The notes: generated by a model not told the origin, from the letters alone. A stretch of 64,000 nt of DNA from Rhizobium sp. BK399 (GCF_014194695.1 NZ_JACIAH010000008.1:186001-250000); one strand, 5' to 3'. Shown: positions 26,098 through 35,165, counted from the stretch's first letter. Program-made: numbers and translations.

Positions 26098-26739
26098 ATG
26101 CGTGAAGCACTGATCGTCTGGGGCGGATGGAGTGGCCATGAGCCCCAGGAATGCGCGGCAATCATCAAGGACATGCTGGAGGAGGACGGCTTCAAGGTCT
26201 ACGTCGAGCATACGACCGAAGCCTTTGCAGACCCATCGGTCCACGACCTCAGCCTCGTGGTGCCCATCGTGACGATGTCGAAGATCGAGAAGGAAGAGAT
26301 CAAAAACCTGGCGGCGGCGATTGAAGGTGGGGTTGGCATTGCCGGATACCATGGTGGCGCCGGTGACAGCTTTCGGGACTGCGTTGAATACCAGTTCATC
26401 ATCGGCGGCCAGTGGGTCGCCCACCCTGGAAATATCATCGACTACACGGTCAACGTTACCCGCCCTGACGATCCGGTCATGGAAGGCATCGGCGACTTCC
26501 CCTACACGTCCGAGCAATATTACATGCATGTCGACCCGTCGAACGAGGTGCTGGCGACAACGCGTTTCACCGGCGACCATGCCTATTGGATCGACGGCGT
26601 TGTAATGCCGGTTGCATGGAAGCGGAGATATGGAAAGGGGCGGGTTTTCTATTCCTCCCTCGGTCATCAGGCCAAGGAGTTCTTGGTGCCCGAGATGAAG
26701 ACGATCTTCCGACGCGGCGCGAACTGGGCAGCACGCTGA
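26098..26739 (+). CDS. ThuA-like protein (trehalose-utilisation family)
   Basis: A 213-residue ThuA-domain protein with a class-I glutamine-amidotransferase-like fold. GIAGYHGGAGDSF near residue 80, the EQYYMHVDP motif and the VFYSSLGHQ segment match the family. ThuA proteins act with Gfo/Idh dehydrogenases in 3-keto-disaccharide metabolism in rhizobia. A clear AGGAGG site precedes the ATG. It is the last gene of the ROK-dehydrogenase unit. Confidence 0.9.
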   Translation: MREALIVWGGWSGHEPQECAAIIKDMLEEDGFKVYVEHTTEAFADPSVHDLSLVVPIVTMSKIEKEEIKNLAAAIEGGVGIAGYHGGAGDSFRDCVEYQFIIGGQWVAHPGNIIDYTVNVTRPDDPVMEGIGDFPYTSEQYYMHVDPSNEVLATTRFTGDHAYWIDGVVMPVAWKRRYGKGRVFYSSLGHQAKEFLVPEMKTIFRRGANWAAR

Positions 26740-26924
26740 GGCAACATGATATGCCGGTGCGGTCCATCGCCGCTCCGGTATTTAATAAGGATACCGTACG
26801 AATTCCTCGACGGTGTCAGATGAAGCGTTCAGCGGTCGGCGACGGAGTTGAGCGGCTGCGGGTAAGCAGGGACAGCGAGCGGACGAGGCGGAGATCGGCG
26901 ATTGGCCGAGTGGGGGAATTTTCT

Positions 26925-27850
26925 GGGAGCACGGCAAGGTGTGCGCAGAGCATACCTGGTGGCGTTTGTCGGAGCTGCGGCATGATGCGTTTCGCCGTAT
27001 CAAGCAGGCGTTCAATCGGGACAACGGATTCAATCCCGGGAAGCTCGTCGCATTGAGACAACGCCGTTTCGCGCCGTGAATGCCGCGGATAATGATCCGC
27101 TCAGCCTTCGTTCAAATGCAACGGCAATGCTCAATGTCTGAGCTATCAACGCAGCAATGTCATGTGCCCATCGTTCAAGGTGACGCGAGACCTTCATCAC
27201 TCCCCGAAGGGCCGCGCTGACGCACTGGGACACTGGCACCGGGCCTATCGGCAACATTACGCAGACGAACAGTTGGAGAGCGATATGCTCTCGGCACTCG
27301 ACGGATGTCTTGGCTGCAAGGGCTGTGCCACTGGATGTCCAGTCCAGACCGATATACCCCGGATGAAATCCCACTTCCTCGGCACGCTTTATCAGAAACG
27401 TCGGCGCCCTCTCGCTGACGGGGTGTCGCGACTGGAAGAGTATTCATGGATCATCGAGCGGTACCGCAAGGTATTTGCAATTGCGCCTCGGATCACGAAC
27501 GCGATGACGGAAAGAATGACTGGCTTGCGCGTAAACTCTTCCTTCATTGCAGCGAAAATAGGCGTCCCGGCGCGAACGCATGGAAGAAGGTCTTCGCCGC
27601 ACTCGATGCGCCTGTCGAACTCGCCGCAACGGGATGTTGCGGCATGGCTGGATTGTTTGGCCACCAGAAGCGGCATCAGCACCTGAGCACGCGGGTTTTC
27701 GATTTGTCCTGGGCGGGGCAGCACGAAGGACAGAAGGACGCCATGGTTTCCGGCTTCTCATGCCGTTGTCAAACGGAGCGGTTCGCATCTGTTCGCAGCG
27801 AGCAGCCGATGCGATGGATTGCCGACGCTATCGATGCCGGTTCGAGGTAG
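26925..27850 (+). pseudogene. Remnant of a YdiJ-type FAD/Fe-S dehydrogenase
   Basis: Three pieces of a large YdiJ-like protein (about 1000 residues when whole) can be read in different frames. Piece 1, 26925-27078, gives WEHGKV and AFNRDNGFNPGKLV, the end of the FAD-oxidase half. Piece 2, from about 27111 to 27525, has KCNGNAQCLSY, MCPSFKVTRD and the ferredoxin motif GCLGCKGCATGCPVQTDIP. Piece 3, to the TAG at 27850, has ATGCCGMAGLFGH and SGFSCRCQTERF, the CCG-type C-terminus. The whole N-terminal FAD region and about 150-200 residues between pieces 2 and 3 are missing, with stops and frameshifts between pieces. It cannot make an active enzyme. YdiJ relatives act on D-2-hydroxy acids such as D-2-hydroxyglutarate, and lhgO follows. 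Confidence 0.88.
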
Positions 27851-28177
27851 ACGTGAGATGCGCCAGGTCGGTTGGCCGTTTGACTGCGCGTTCGTTGTTT
27901 TCGGAAGCGCTTGCCTCGAACGGACTCATGGCACTTGATCCTGTTGCTTGGAGCAAGGATTGCTCAAAACGTCCGGCAGCAACTGACAGAACTGCGGGCT
28001 GCGCGCATCTCCAGTGGCCGCCACGACAGGCGCGGATGCTTCTCCTGGCGGCTGCGGTTAGTCTTTCTGGCAGAGATGGGTGAACGACGTTTTGCGACAT
28101 ACGCCATAAGGATCGCAAGACGATGGCGTGCGTGGATGCTAGCCTGTTGGCGTAGGGCGGACCATTGGGGGACCGGA
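27851..28177. other. Gap before lhgO without a recognised gene
   Basis: This 327-base stretch follows the YdiJ remnant. No frame gives a familiar protein. It may be further decayed sequence from the same event plus the lhgO promoter, but no promoter elements were convincing. Confidence 0.4.
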
Positions 28178-29407
28178 ATGTATGATCATTGCATCATTGG
28201 GGGCGGCATCGTCGGTCTGGCCGTTGCGATGGCGTTGCAGGAAAGAGTTCCTGGTGCCAAAGTTATTGTCCTCGAGAAAGAGGAAGAGCTCGCGAGGCAT
28301 CAGACGGGCCACAATAGCGGTGTCATCCATGCTGGGATTTACTACGCTCCCGGTACCCTGAAGGCAAAGCTCTGTCGTGAAGGGGCGGAAGCAACAAAGC
28401 AGTTCTGTCGCGAGAACCGCATCCCCTTCGAAACCTGCGGGAAATTGCTTGTCGCTACGAGCAAAGCAGAGATGCGCCGGATGGAGGCGCTCGAGGACAG
28501 GGCGCAGTGCAATGGAATTGACTTTACCAGGCTGACAATTGGCCAGTTGAGAGCCGATGAACCGAATATTGCGGGCATGGGCGCCCTTCTCGTTCATTCC
28601 ACGGGGATTGTCGACTACGCGCTTGTGTGCCGCGCCATGGCCAAGAGAATCGTGGATCGGGGCGGCGAAATCATCCGTGGGAAAGAGGTCCTGGCCATCC
28701 TTGAGCATGAGAAAGGCGTACGGGTCCAAACATCGGCGGTGGTCGTCGAAGCCCGGAGACTGGTTGCGTGCGCCGGCCTTCAGTCAGACCGGATCGCGTT
28801 GATGGCCGGGATGAAAATCGATCATCGGATTGTGCCTTTCCGAGGAGAATATTATTCGTTGCCTGCATCCAAGGCGAAGGTGACGCAGCGCCTGATCTAT
28901 CCGATCCCGGATCCTGACTTGCCCTTTCTCGGAATACATCTGACGCGAACGATTGATGGTGGAATGACCGTGGGACCCAACGCAGTGCTTGGATTCTCAC
29001 GCGAAGGCTACGCTAAAGGCAGCTTCTCACCTCGAGACGTTTACAGCATGGCCACGTTCTCCGGTTTCTGGAAAATGGCGAGGAAGAACTGGCGTTCGGC
29101 GGTGTTGGAATTTGCCAATTCCGCCTCGCGTACACGCTATCTGACTGAGTGTCAGAAATACTGCCCGTCGCTGACGATCAGCGATCTTCAAAACCCACAG
29201 GCCGGCATTCGCGCACAGGCGGTCATGGCCGATGGCACTCTCGTGCACGACTTTCTGTTCAAACAGACAGACAGGATGCTGCATGTCTGCAATGCCCCAT
29301 CCCCTGCGGCGACATCGGCCATTCCCATCGGTCGAATGATCGTTGATCGTTTGCTTGATCGTGATGACGGGACTTCAGACGCCATCCCTGCGCAGGCCGA
29401 AGCGTGA
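28178..29407 (+). CDS. lhgO: L-2-hydroxyglutarate oxidase
   Basis: A 409-residue FAD-dependent oxidase of the LhgO (YgaF) family that oxidises L-2-hydroxyglutarate to 2-oxoglutarate at the membrane. The FAD motif IIGGGIVGLAVAMALQ is at residues 6-21, followed by HNSGVIHAGIYYAPGTLKA near residue 52 and VGPNAVLGFSREGY near residue 270. The ATG at 28178 places the FAD motif at the usual distance from the start and has a CGGA element close upstream; the frame is open further upstream without homology. It converges on the SDR gene with 17 bases between stops. Confidence 0.93.
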   Translation: MYDHCIIGGGIVGLAVAMALQERVPGAKVIVLEKEEELARHQTGHNSGVIHAGIYYAPGTLKAKLCREGAEATKQFCRENRIPFETCGKLLVATSKAEMRRMEALEDRAQCNGIDFTRLTIGQLRADEPNIAGMGALLVHSTGIVDYALVCRAMAKRIVDRGGEIIRGKEVLAILEHEKGVRVQTSAVVVEARRLVACAGLQSDRIALMAGMKIDHRIVPFRGEYYSLPASKAKVTQRLIYPIPDPDLPFLGIHLTRTIDGGMTVGPNAVLGFSREGYAKGSFSPRDVYSMATFSGFWKMARKNWRSAVLEFANSASRTRYLTECQKYCPSLTISDLQNPQAGIRAQAVMADGTLVHDFLFKQTDRMLHVCNAPSPAATSAIPIGRMIVDRLLDRDDGTSDAIPAQAEA

Positions 29408-29424
29408 CTGCTGCGCCGCCCCCT

Positions 29425-30150
29425 TCACGAAACAGCAAGGCCGCCATCGACGGGCAGAGATATGCCCGTAACCATTGATGCTTCGTCGCTCAGCAGGAAG
29501 AGGATCGCTTCGGCGACTTCATTCGGGGAAAGGAACCGTTCTAGTGGAATACGCGCTTTGACCGGGTCCGCCTTAAGAGGGTCACTCCATGCCAGCTCCC
29601 CCATCGGGGTCAAAGTTACGGTCGGATTGACACTGTTGACGCGAATGCCGGCGCTGCCGAGTTCCACAGCCATAACACGGGTAATGGCATCAAGGGCCGC
29701 CTTCGACGAGCAATAGGCCGTATGGTTTGCCAAGCCTCGACGAGCCGCATCGCTCGAAACGTTCACGATTGCACCCTTAAGTCCGCGAGAAAGCCAATCG
29801 CGTACTATGACCTGCGCCAGGACCATTGGAGCGACCGTGTTGACGTTCAGGACATGGGTGAAGTCCTCAACAGTGCTGGAAATGAAGGACTGAAGGATCG
29901 TGGTGCCGGCGCAATTGACCAGCATATCGACGGGAAGGGCCGATGCGACCTCCTCACCGATCCGATCGAGATTGGCGAGATCCATACAGATCGGTTCGCA
30001 TTTCATTTCCTGCTGCAGTGACTGCAGATCGTCCGGGTTGCGCGTCAGTGCGACGACCGAGGCGCCTCGCTGCGCTAACATGACGGCTGTAGCCCGCCCA
30101 ATTCCCTTGCCTGCGCCTGTGACAAGAACCCGCTTTCCAGTCCAGTCCAT
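29425..30150 (-). CDS. L-xylulose reductase-like short-chain dehydrogenase
   Basis: A 241-residue classical SDR. The NADP motif VTGAGKGIGRATAV is at residues 9-22, NVSSD with the catalytic serine near 132, and YCSSKAALD with the Tyr-Lys pair near 145. The segments NPTVTLTPMGELAWSDPLKA and ILFLLSDEASMVTG match the DCXR (L-xylulose/diacetyl reductase) subgroup better than other SDRs. The ATG at 30150 is preceded by GAGGG; an upstream extension lacks homology. It could serve pentose or glucuronate-type metabolism. Confidence 0.85.
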   Translation of the reverse strand: MDWTGKRVLVTGAGKGIGRATAVMLAQRGASVVALTRNPDDLQSLQQEMKCEPICMDLANLDRIGEEVASALPVDMLVNCAGTTILQSFISSTVEDFTHVLNVNTVAPMVLAQVIVRDWLSRGLKGAIVNVSSDAARRGLANHTAYCSSKAALDAITRVMAVELGSAGIRVNSVNPTVTLTPMGELAWSDPLKADPVKARIPLERFLSPNEVAEAILFLLSDEASMVTGISLPVDGGLAVS

Positions 30151-30372
30151 TATCGCCCTCGAGACCCCTGATGATATTGCCGGTGACAAGACTTAGCTCG
30201 AAACGTTCCCAAAATCGATCTGGAGCACACGCATGTTCACGGTCGATCCCATTCACTATCACCAGTTTGCGTGGAGTTGGCCGGGGCGCACGAAGCCTGG
30301 CAAGAACCTTGGCTCTCGGGAAGCGCATTTGTAAAAAGAAGCTTTCGCATCGCCAGACCTTGCCAGTGCAAA

Positions 30373-30666
30373 TCACTCGCAAACACGCACGCTTTCGATA
30401 TGCCAATCGCCGTCGTACTGGTTCTGCACCCGTCGATCTTCGTGCCAACAGCGAGGCGGCGGCGGATCGACGTAGCGCTGTTCCTGGCTATTGGCGATGG
30501 ACCCACCGACAAGCCCACCGATCACTCCGGCGGCAATGCCCCCCGCTATGGCCGCTCCGGTATTGTGGTGGTGATGATGGGACCGGGCGAGCGAAGGATC
30601 GGTTGCCGCAAGGAAACTGCTGACCGTGATGGCGGCTGCAACTACAGGAAAAATGGACTTTCTCAT
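30373..30666 (-). CDS. Small exported glycine-zipper protein
   Basis: A 97-residue protein. It has a signal peptide (MRKSIFPVVAAAITVSSF, cleavage near SLARS), a run of five histidines, then a glycine-rich hydrophobic hairpin GAAIAGGIAAGVIGGLVGGSI like glycine-zipper outer-membrane proteins, and a C-terminal part with RYVDPPPPRCWHEDRR. The last cysteines may form a disulfide. The start at 30666 was chosen for the signal peptide and GGGA at eight bases. It probably sits in the periplasm or outer membrane; the function is unknown. Confidence 0.8.
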   Translation of the reverse strand: MRKSIFPVVAAAITVSSFLAATDPSLARSHHHHHNTGAAIAGGIAAGVIGGLVGGSIANSQEQRYVDPPPPRCWHEDRRVQNQYDGDWHIESVRVCE

Positions 30667-30890
30667 GTGGTTCATCCCAACTATTGCTATCCATGCGTCG
30701 TATTCAACCGGTTGGCTGCCACGACCTGTCCGGGAGGAACGCGCGTAAGCCCCCAATTTGTTCCAAGCCAATTGCGCCAGGGAAGCGCGCGTACCACTCA
30801 AGCCATTGTTTGCCGCGCGAAAGCTACCTCTTTCGGAACACGTTTCCTTCCCGTCAGTTTCCTTTGTTGATTGATGGAACGGAGGACAAG

Positions 30891-31133
30891 ATGGCAGAAG
30901 ACATCAAGGCAGGCTTTACCGGATCTCCAAGTGATCCTCCCGAAGGGCTTCGCAGGGCGGCGAAGACGGCCACCCAAGCTGTAAGGCGGGAAACGACAGC
31001 GCTCGCAACTGGTGCGGCTGCACATCCTCAAACAGCGACGAGCCTGCTGTTGGGGATTGGCGCCATCGCCTTCACGCTAGGGTTTTTCGCAGGCCGTGCT
31101 TCAGCTCGAGATGACTACACCTATTGGCGCTGA
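30891..31133 (+). CDS. Small membrane-anchored protein
   Basis: An 80-residue protein with a charged, Ala-rich N-terminal half (MAEDIKAGFTGSPSDPPEG) and one C-terminal membrane segment LLLGIGAIAFTLGFFAGR at about residues 52-70. The layout resembles DUF883/ElaB-like stress proteins, although the match is only by shape. GGAGGACAAG precedes the ATG at 30891. It is divergent from the glycine-zipper protein gene. Confidence 0.75.
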   Translation: MAEDIKAGFTGSPSDPPEGLRRAAKTATQAVRRETTALATGAAAHPQTATSLLLGIGAIAFTLGFFAGRASARDDYTYWR

Positions 31134-31142
31134 GCAGCTTTG

Positions 31143-31160
31143 CCCCAATTGCTGTTGGGG
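31143..31160 (+). terminator. Weak hairpin after the small membrane protein gene
   Basis: CCCCAA (31143-31148) and TTGGGG (31155-31160) can pair around a six-base loop, nine bases after the stop. No T run follows, so terminator activity is uncertain. Confidence 0.35.
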
Positions 31161-31318
31161 TGGCGCCAACGGTCTCGTAATGTCCCTATCGCGCCGGTAG
31201 CCATTCGGTCCGGACGCCAGTGTTGCTGCCTGCTTCTCCTGGTTCTCAGCTCCATAGGCGCCGATCCACCGGCTTCAATGTCGGTTCGTCTTCGCTGTGC
31301 ATGGACGTGGCGAGAGCC

Positions 31319-32422
31319 CTAGCGCACCTCTGCTCCTGCGACTGCTCTTGCCTGACTGGAGGGTTTGCCAGTGGAATTTCGGACCACCAGCGGACCGTCG
31401 ACCTTGATGGTCATCGGGCGAAGCTTCTTGCCGTGGACGGCCATGTCGATCAGCGCCTCTGCAGCTTTTTGGCCCATCTCGTAGTTAGGAAGAACAAGCG
31501 TCGACAATGGAGGATGCGTGTAACGAGCGAGCTCCTGATCGTCATAACCCATGACCGACAGATCCTCCGGAACACGCAGGCCCCTTTCCGCTGCAGCCTC
31601 CATCACGCCGATTGCCATCAGATCGTTGCCACAGAGGATCGCGGTCGGAGCGCTGGGTAGCGAAAGAAGTTCAAGGCCGGCCTCGTAGCCTCTGAGGGGC
31701 AGCCAGTCGCCATTGCGGACCAGAGCCTCGTCGAAGGCTACGTCGACGGTCGCAAGCGCCTGCTTGTAGCCTTTGAGCCGGTCGATTGCCGCATCCATCC
31801 AGGGCTCGCCATTGATGAAGCCGATCCGTCGATGTCCCAGCGCGGTCAGGTGCGCAGTGGCGGAAAAGCCGCCGGCGACCTCGCCCGGAACGATTGCCAT
31901 TTGCTGACGCGGCTCCGCATAGCAGTTTAAAAGGACGGTCGGTGTGTTCCTGAGGCCTTCCGGCACGTGAACCTTTCGCGTGAAAATCGTCGCGTAGATC
32001 ACGCCGATGATGCTTGGGTCGCGCAGAACCGACCGGAGCACAGCCTCCTCGAGTTCGGGATTGGAACGGGTTGCGTGCGCGGAAACGAGGAAGCCTTGCT
32101 CAAAGGCGTAGTCGCGTGCGCCATCGAGGCTGACGACGGGATGCGGGCTGGTTGAGATTTCGTCGACGATGAAAGCGATTGTGTCCTTCTCGATCGTCTC
32201 GGCGGGAGCCTCATTTCGGACACCAGGTAATTTATAACCAATTTTATGAGCAGCATCTCTCACCTTCGCCTGTGTTTCGGGAGAGATGCGCGATCCCGAC
32301 ATCTCGTTTAGAACCAGTGACACGCTCGATTGCGACACGCCTGCAATTTTGGCTATATCAGTCATGGTTGGCCGGGTTTTACCACCGCGCCGACCAACGT
32401 CGCCGCCATTCTGATTGCCCAT
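31319..32422 (-). CDS. LacI-family repressor of the YtfQRT-type operon
   Basis: A 367-residue LacI/GalR regulator. The helix-turn-helix and hinge are at residues 17-70 (TMTDIAKIAGVSQSSVSLVLN), and the periplasmic-binding-protein-like core ends with VMGYDDQELARYTHPPLSTL. GGGAGGAAAAGT precedes the ATG at 32422; the frame is open 30 codons further without a start site. It is divergent from the CUT2 transporter, with a 15-base LacI-type palindrome in between. The inducer is probably the transported sugar. Confidence 0.92.
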   Translation of the reverse strand: MGNQNGGDVGRRGGKTRPTMTDIAKIAGVSQSSVSLVLNEMSGSRISPETQAKVRDAAHKIGYKLPGVRNEAPAETIEKDTIAFIVDEISTSPHPVVSLDGARDYAFEQGFLVSAHATRSNPELEEAVLRSVLRDPSIIGVIYATIFTRKVHVPEGLRNTPTVLLNCYAEPRQQMAIVPGEVAGGFSATAHLTALGHRRIGFINGEPWMDAAIDRLKGYKQALATVDVAFDEALVRNGDWLPLRGYEAGLELLSLPSAPTAILCGNDLMAIGVMEAAAERGLRVPEDLSVMGYDDQELARYTHPPLSTLVLPNYEMGQKAAEALIDMAVHGKKLRPMTIKVDGPLVVRNSTGKPSSQARAVAGAEVR

Positions 32423-32486
32423 ACTTTTCCTCCCGCGATTTGCTGCGTCGCAAATCAGCATTTCGCAAGTGCTCATAAAATGGCGC

Positions 32487-32515
32487 TTGACTGCTAATAA
32501 TATTAGCGACAATAT
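32487..32515 (+). promoter_or_regulatory. Promoter with LacI-type operator
   Basis: TTGACT at 32487-32492 is followed by the palindrome GCTAATAATATTAGC at 32493-32507 (arms of seven bases around a central A). About 17 bases from the -35 lies the weak -10 candidate CAATAT at 32510-32515. The operator thus fills the promoter spacer. It lies between the LacI gene and the transporter genes, so binding would repress the transporter operon directly. Confidence 0.7.
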
Positions 32516-32588
32516 CCGCCCATGTGAAGCGTCTATTGCTCACGGCCGGTCGGAGGAATACCGGAATATTTTGGGAGGAGAAACTGAG

Positions 32589-33572
32589 ATGGCTACATTC
32601 TCACGTCGTACATTCATGCTTACTGCCACGGCCCTCGGAGCGATTGCCGTTGCCGGCGCCACCGCAATGGCGGATGTTCCGAAACTAAAGCAGAAAGAGA
32701 AATACAAGGTTGGCTTTGCGCAGACCGAGTCCAACAATCCATGGCGAATTGCGCAGACAAACAGTATGAAGGAAACGGCCGAGAAGCTCGGCTATCAGCT
32801 GGTCTATACAGATGCTGCCGGCTCCGCTGCCAAGCAGGTCGCGGACGTCAACTCCATGATTGCTCAGGGTGTCGATCTGATCTTCCTCGCGCCACGCGAA
32901 GAGAAGCCACTCATCCCCGCAGTCATGGCTGCGAAAAAAGCCGGTATTCCGGTCATATTGCTGGACCGCAGTGTCGATCCTAAGCTTGCCAAGGCCGGCG
33001 AAGACTATCTGACCTTCATTGGTTCCGACTTCATCAAGGAAGGCCAGCGCGTTGCCGAGTGGCTCATCAAGAATGCAAATGGCAAGACGAAGATTATCGA
33101 ACTCGAAGGAACAACCGGCGCGTCTCCTGCAAACGACCGAAAGAAGGGCTTCGATGAGGCGATCAAGGCTGCCGGTGGTTTCGAGATCGTCGCATCGCAA
33201 TCAGGAGACTTTGCTCGCGACAAGGGCCGCCAGGTTGCGGAGGCACTCCTCCAGGCCCATCCGGATGCAGACATCGTTTACGCCCACAATGACGAAATGG
33301 CGATCGGCGCAATCTCGGCGATCGAGGCAGCCGGCAAGGTCCCCGGCAAGGACATTCTCGTTCTCTCGATCGACGGTGGCAAGGAAGCCGTAGGCCTCGT
33401 GGTCGACGGAAAGATCGGTGCCGTGGTCGAGTGCAACCCGCGCTTTGGCCCCAAGGCATTCGAAACGATGGCTCGATATGCCAAGGGCGAAAAGATTGAG
33501 CCGAAGCTCATCAATGATGATAAGTTCTACGACAGCTCGAACGCCAAGGCGGAGCTTGCCGGCGCCTATTGA
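32589..33572 (+). CDS. ytfQ: Sugar-binding protein of a YtfQ-type CUT2 transporter
   Basis: A 327-residue periplasmic sugar-binding protein. The closest known relative by pattern is E. coli YtfQ (galactofuranose): VGFAQTESNNPWRIAQTN, APREEKPLIPAV, LLDRSVD, GASPANDRKKGF and YAHNDEMAIGAI all fit that family. The N-terminus SRRTFMLTATALG has a twin-arginine-like motif before the hydrophobic stretch, so export may use Tat. GGGAGGAGAAA precedes the ATG. A strong hairpin with T run follows the gene. A furanose or pentose ligand is inferred. Confidence 0.88.
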   Translation: MATFSRRTFMLTATALGAIAVAGATAMADVPKLKQKEKYKVGFAQTESNNPWRIAQTNSMKETAEKLGYQLVYTDAAGSAAKQVADVNSMIAQGVDLIFLAPREEKPLIPAVMAAKKAGIPVILLDRSVDPKLAKAGEDYLTFIGSDFIKEGQRVAEWLIKNANGKTKIIELEGTTGASPANDRKKGFDEAIKAAGGFEIVASQSGDFARDKGRQVAEALLQAHPDADIVYAHNDEMAIGAISAIEAAGKVPGKDILVLSIDGGKEAVGLVVDGKIGAVVECNPRFGPKAFETMARYAKGEKIEPKLINDDKFYDSSNAKAELAGAY

Positions 33573-33591
33573 TCTCCCAGTCTGATCGCTT

Positions 33592-33628
33592 CCGGCCGGT
33601 TCGGCTTTTGCCGCACCGGCCGGTTTTT
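33592..33628 (+). terminator. Intrinsic terminator between ytfQ- and ytfR-type genes
   Basis: The arms CCGGCCGGT (33592-33600) with CGGC (33602-33605) pair with GCCG (33610-33613) and ACCGGCCGG (33615-33623), leaving a TTTT loop and one internal mismatch pair. TTTTT follows at 33624-33628. This is a classical terminator inside the operon, so the binding protein would be made in excess over the ATPase and permeases by partial read-through. Confidence 0.85.
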
Positions 33629-33664
33629 CTGTCAAAGCATGTGCGTCAGGATGTCGTGGAGCGT

Positions 33665-35164
33665 ATGGCGATGCTTCTATCCATGCAGGGAATATCAAAG
33701 TCGTTTTCCGGTGTAGCGGCCTTGCGCTCGGCTTCACTCGAGATTGCCGAAGGGGAAATAATGGCGCTGGTTGGCCAGAACGGCGCCGGCAAGTCGACGC
33801 TGATAAAAATCCTGACAGGTGCCTATCATCGTGACGATGGCTCGATCCGGTTCAATGGCCAGGACATAGTGTTTTCGTCTCCCGCCGAAAGCCAGGCGGC
33901 AGGCATCGCCACGATCTACCAGGAGATCAATCTTGCACCGCAGCGTTCGGTGGCTGAGAACATCTACCTCTCGCGCGAGCCGCGTCGATTTGGATTTCTG
34001 GATCGCCACGCCATGCGCGAAGGCGCCCGGCGGGTTCTGAAAACCTTCAAGCTTGATATCGATGTCGATCGGCCTGTTGCGAGCTTCAGCGCCGCAACGC
34101 GCCAGATGGTATCAATCGCACGGGCGGTTACGCAAAATGCCAGGCTCCTGATCATGGACGAGCCGACGTCCTCCCTCGACGAGAGAGAGGTCGCTGTTCT
34201 TTTCGATACGATCCGCACACTTCAGGGTAACGGCGTCGCAGTCTGCTTCATCGGCCATCGACTGGATGAGCTCTACGCGATTTGTGATCGCGTGACGATC
34301 ATGCGGGACGGACAGACCGTCGCCGTCAGCACCATGAAAGCGATGCCGAAGGTGGAACTGGTCCGGCACATGCTTGGACGCGAGCTTGCAGCCTTCGCCG
34401 CGATCAGTCGCGATGGCCCCGAAGGACCGGAGAAGCCCGTCCGGCTTGACCTATCGGCCGTCGGCTCGGGTGTGAGGGTACGCGACGTGAGCCTTTCGGT
34501 GCGCAAAGGAGAGATTTCCGGGCTGGCAGGGCTTTTGGGTTCCGGTCGCACCGAGACGGCGCGGATTATTTTCGGTGTCGACCGGCTGGAACGTGGTTCA
34601 ATCCGCTTTGAGGGTTCCGAACGACACTATGACGAACCTGCTGACGCGATTGCCGATGGAATCGGACTGGTCTCCGAGGATCGCAAGGTGGATGGCATTG
34701 TTCCCGATATGAGCATCCGTGAGAACATGACGCTCGCATTGCTTCCAAAGTTGAAGAAGTCAGGGATCGTTGATCGTGCGAGGCAGGACGCTATCGTCGA
34801 ACGTTTCATCAAATCGTTGGGCGTGAAGTGCGCGTCTCCTGACCAGCCGATCAAGGAGCTTTCCGGTGGGAATCAACAGAAGGTCCTCCTGGCGCGATGG
34901 CTCTGCACCGATCCTAAAGTGCTGATCGTCGACGAACCGACGCGCGGCATCGATATCGGCGCCAAGTCCGAGATACTGAAGCTGCTTAGGGGCCTCGCGG
35001 ATGAAGGGTTGAGTGTCCTGATGATTTCCTCGGAACTCGAGGAACTGCTTGCAGCGGCAGACCGCGTCACTGTCCTTAGCGACGGAATGTCAGTCGCAGA
35101 GCTCCCGCGTCAAGAGCTTTCAGAGGCCAGCCTTTTGACGGCTATGGCCCACCAGGTGAATTGA
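33665..35164 (+). CDS. ytfR: Sugar ABC transporter ATPase, two nucleotide-binding domains
   Basis: A 499-residue CUT2 ATPase with two ABC domains. The first has Walker A GQNGAGKST near residue 38, signature SFSAATRQMV and Walker B LLIMDEPTSSLD. The second has the degenerate P-loop GLLGSGRTETA, signature LSGGNQQKVLLARWL and LIVDEPTRGIDIG. The degenerate features are normal for this family. The ATG at 33665 has GGAG close upstream and follows the terminator; a second start six bases later is possible. It is followed by the first permease with one base between. Confidence 0.92.
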   Translation: MAMLLSMQGISKSFSGVAALRSASLEIAEGEIMALVGQNGAGKSTLIKILTGAYHRDDGSIRFNGQDIVFSSPAESQAAGIATIYQEINLAPQRSVAENIYLSREPRRFGFLDRHAMREGARRVLKTFKLDIDVDRPVASFSAATRQMVSIARAVTQNARLLIMDEPTSSLDEREVAVLFDTIRTLQGNGVAVCFIGHRLDELYAICDRVTIMRDGQTVAVSTMKAMPKVELVRHMLGRELAAFAAISRDGPEGPEKPVRLDLSAVGSGVRVRDVSLSVRKGEISGLAGLLGSGRTETARIIFGVDRLERGSIRFEGSERHYDEPADAIADGIGLVSEDRKVDGIVPDMSIRENMTLALLPKLKKSGIVDRARQDAIVERFIKSLGVKCASPDQPIKELSGGNQQKVLLARWLCTDPKVLIVDEPTRGIDIGAKSEILKLLRGLADEGLSVLMISSELEELLAAADRVTVLSDGMSVAELPRQELSEASLLTAMAHQVN

Positions 35165-35165
35165 C

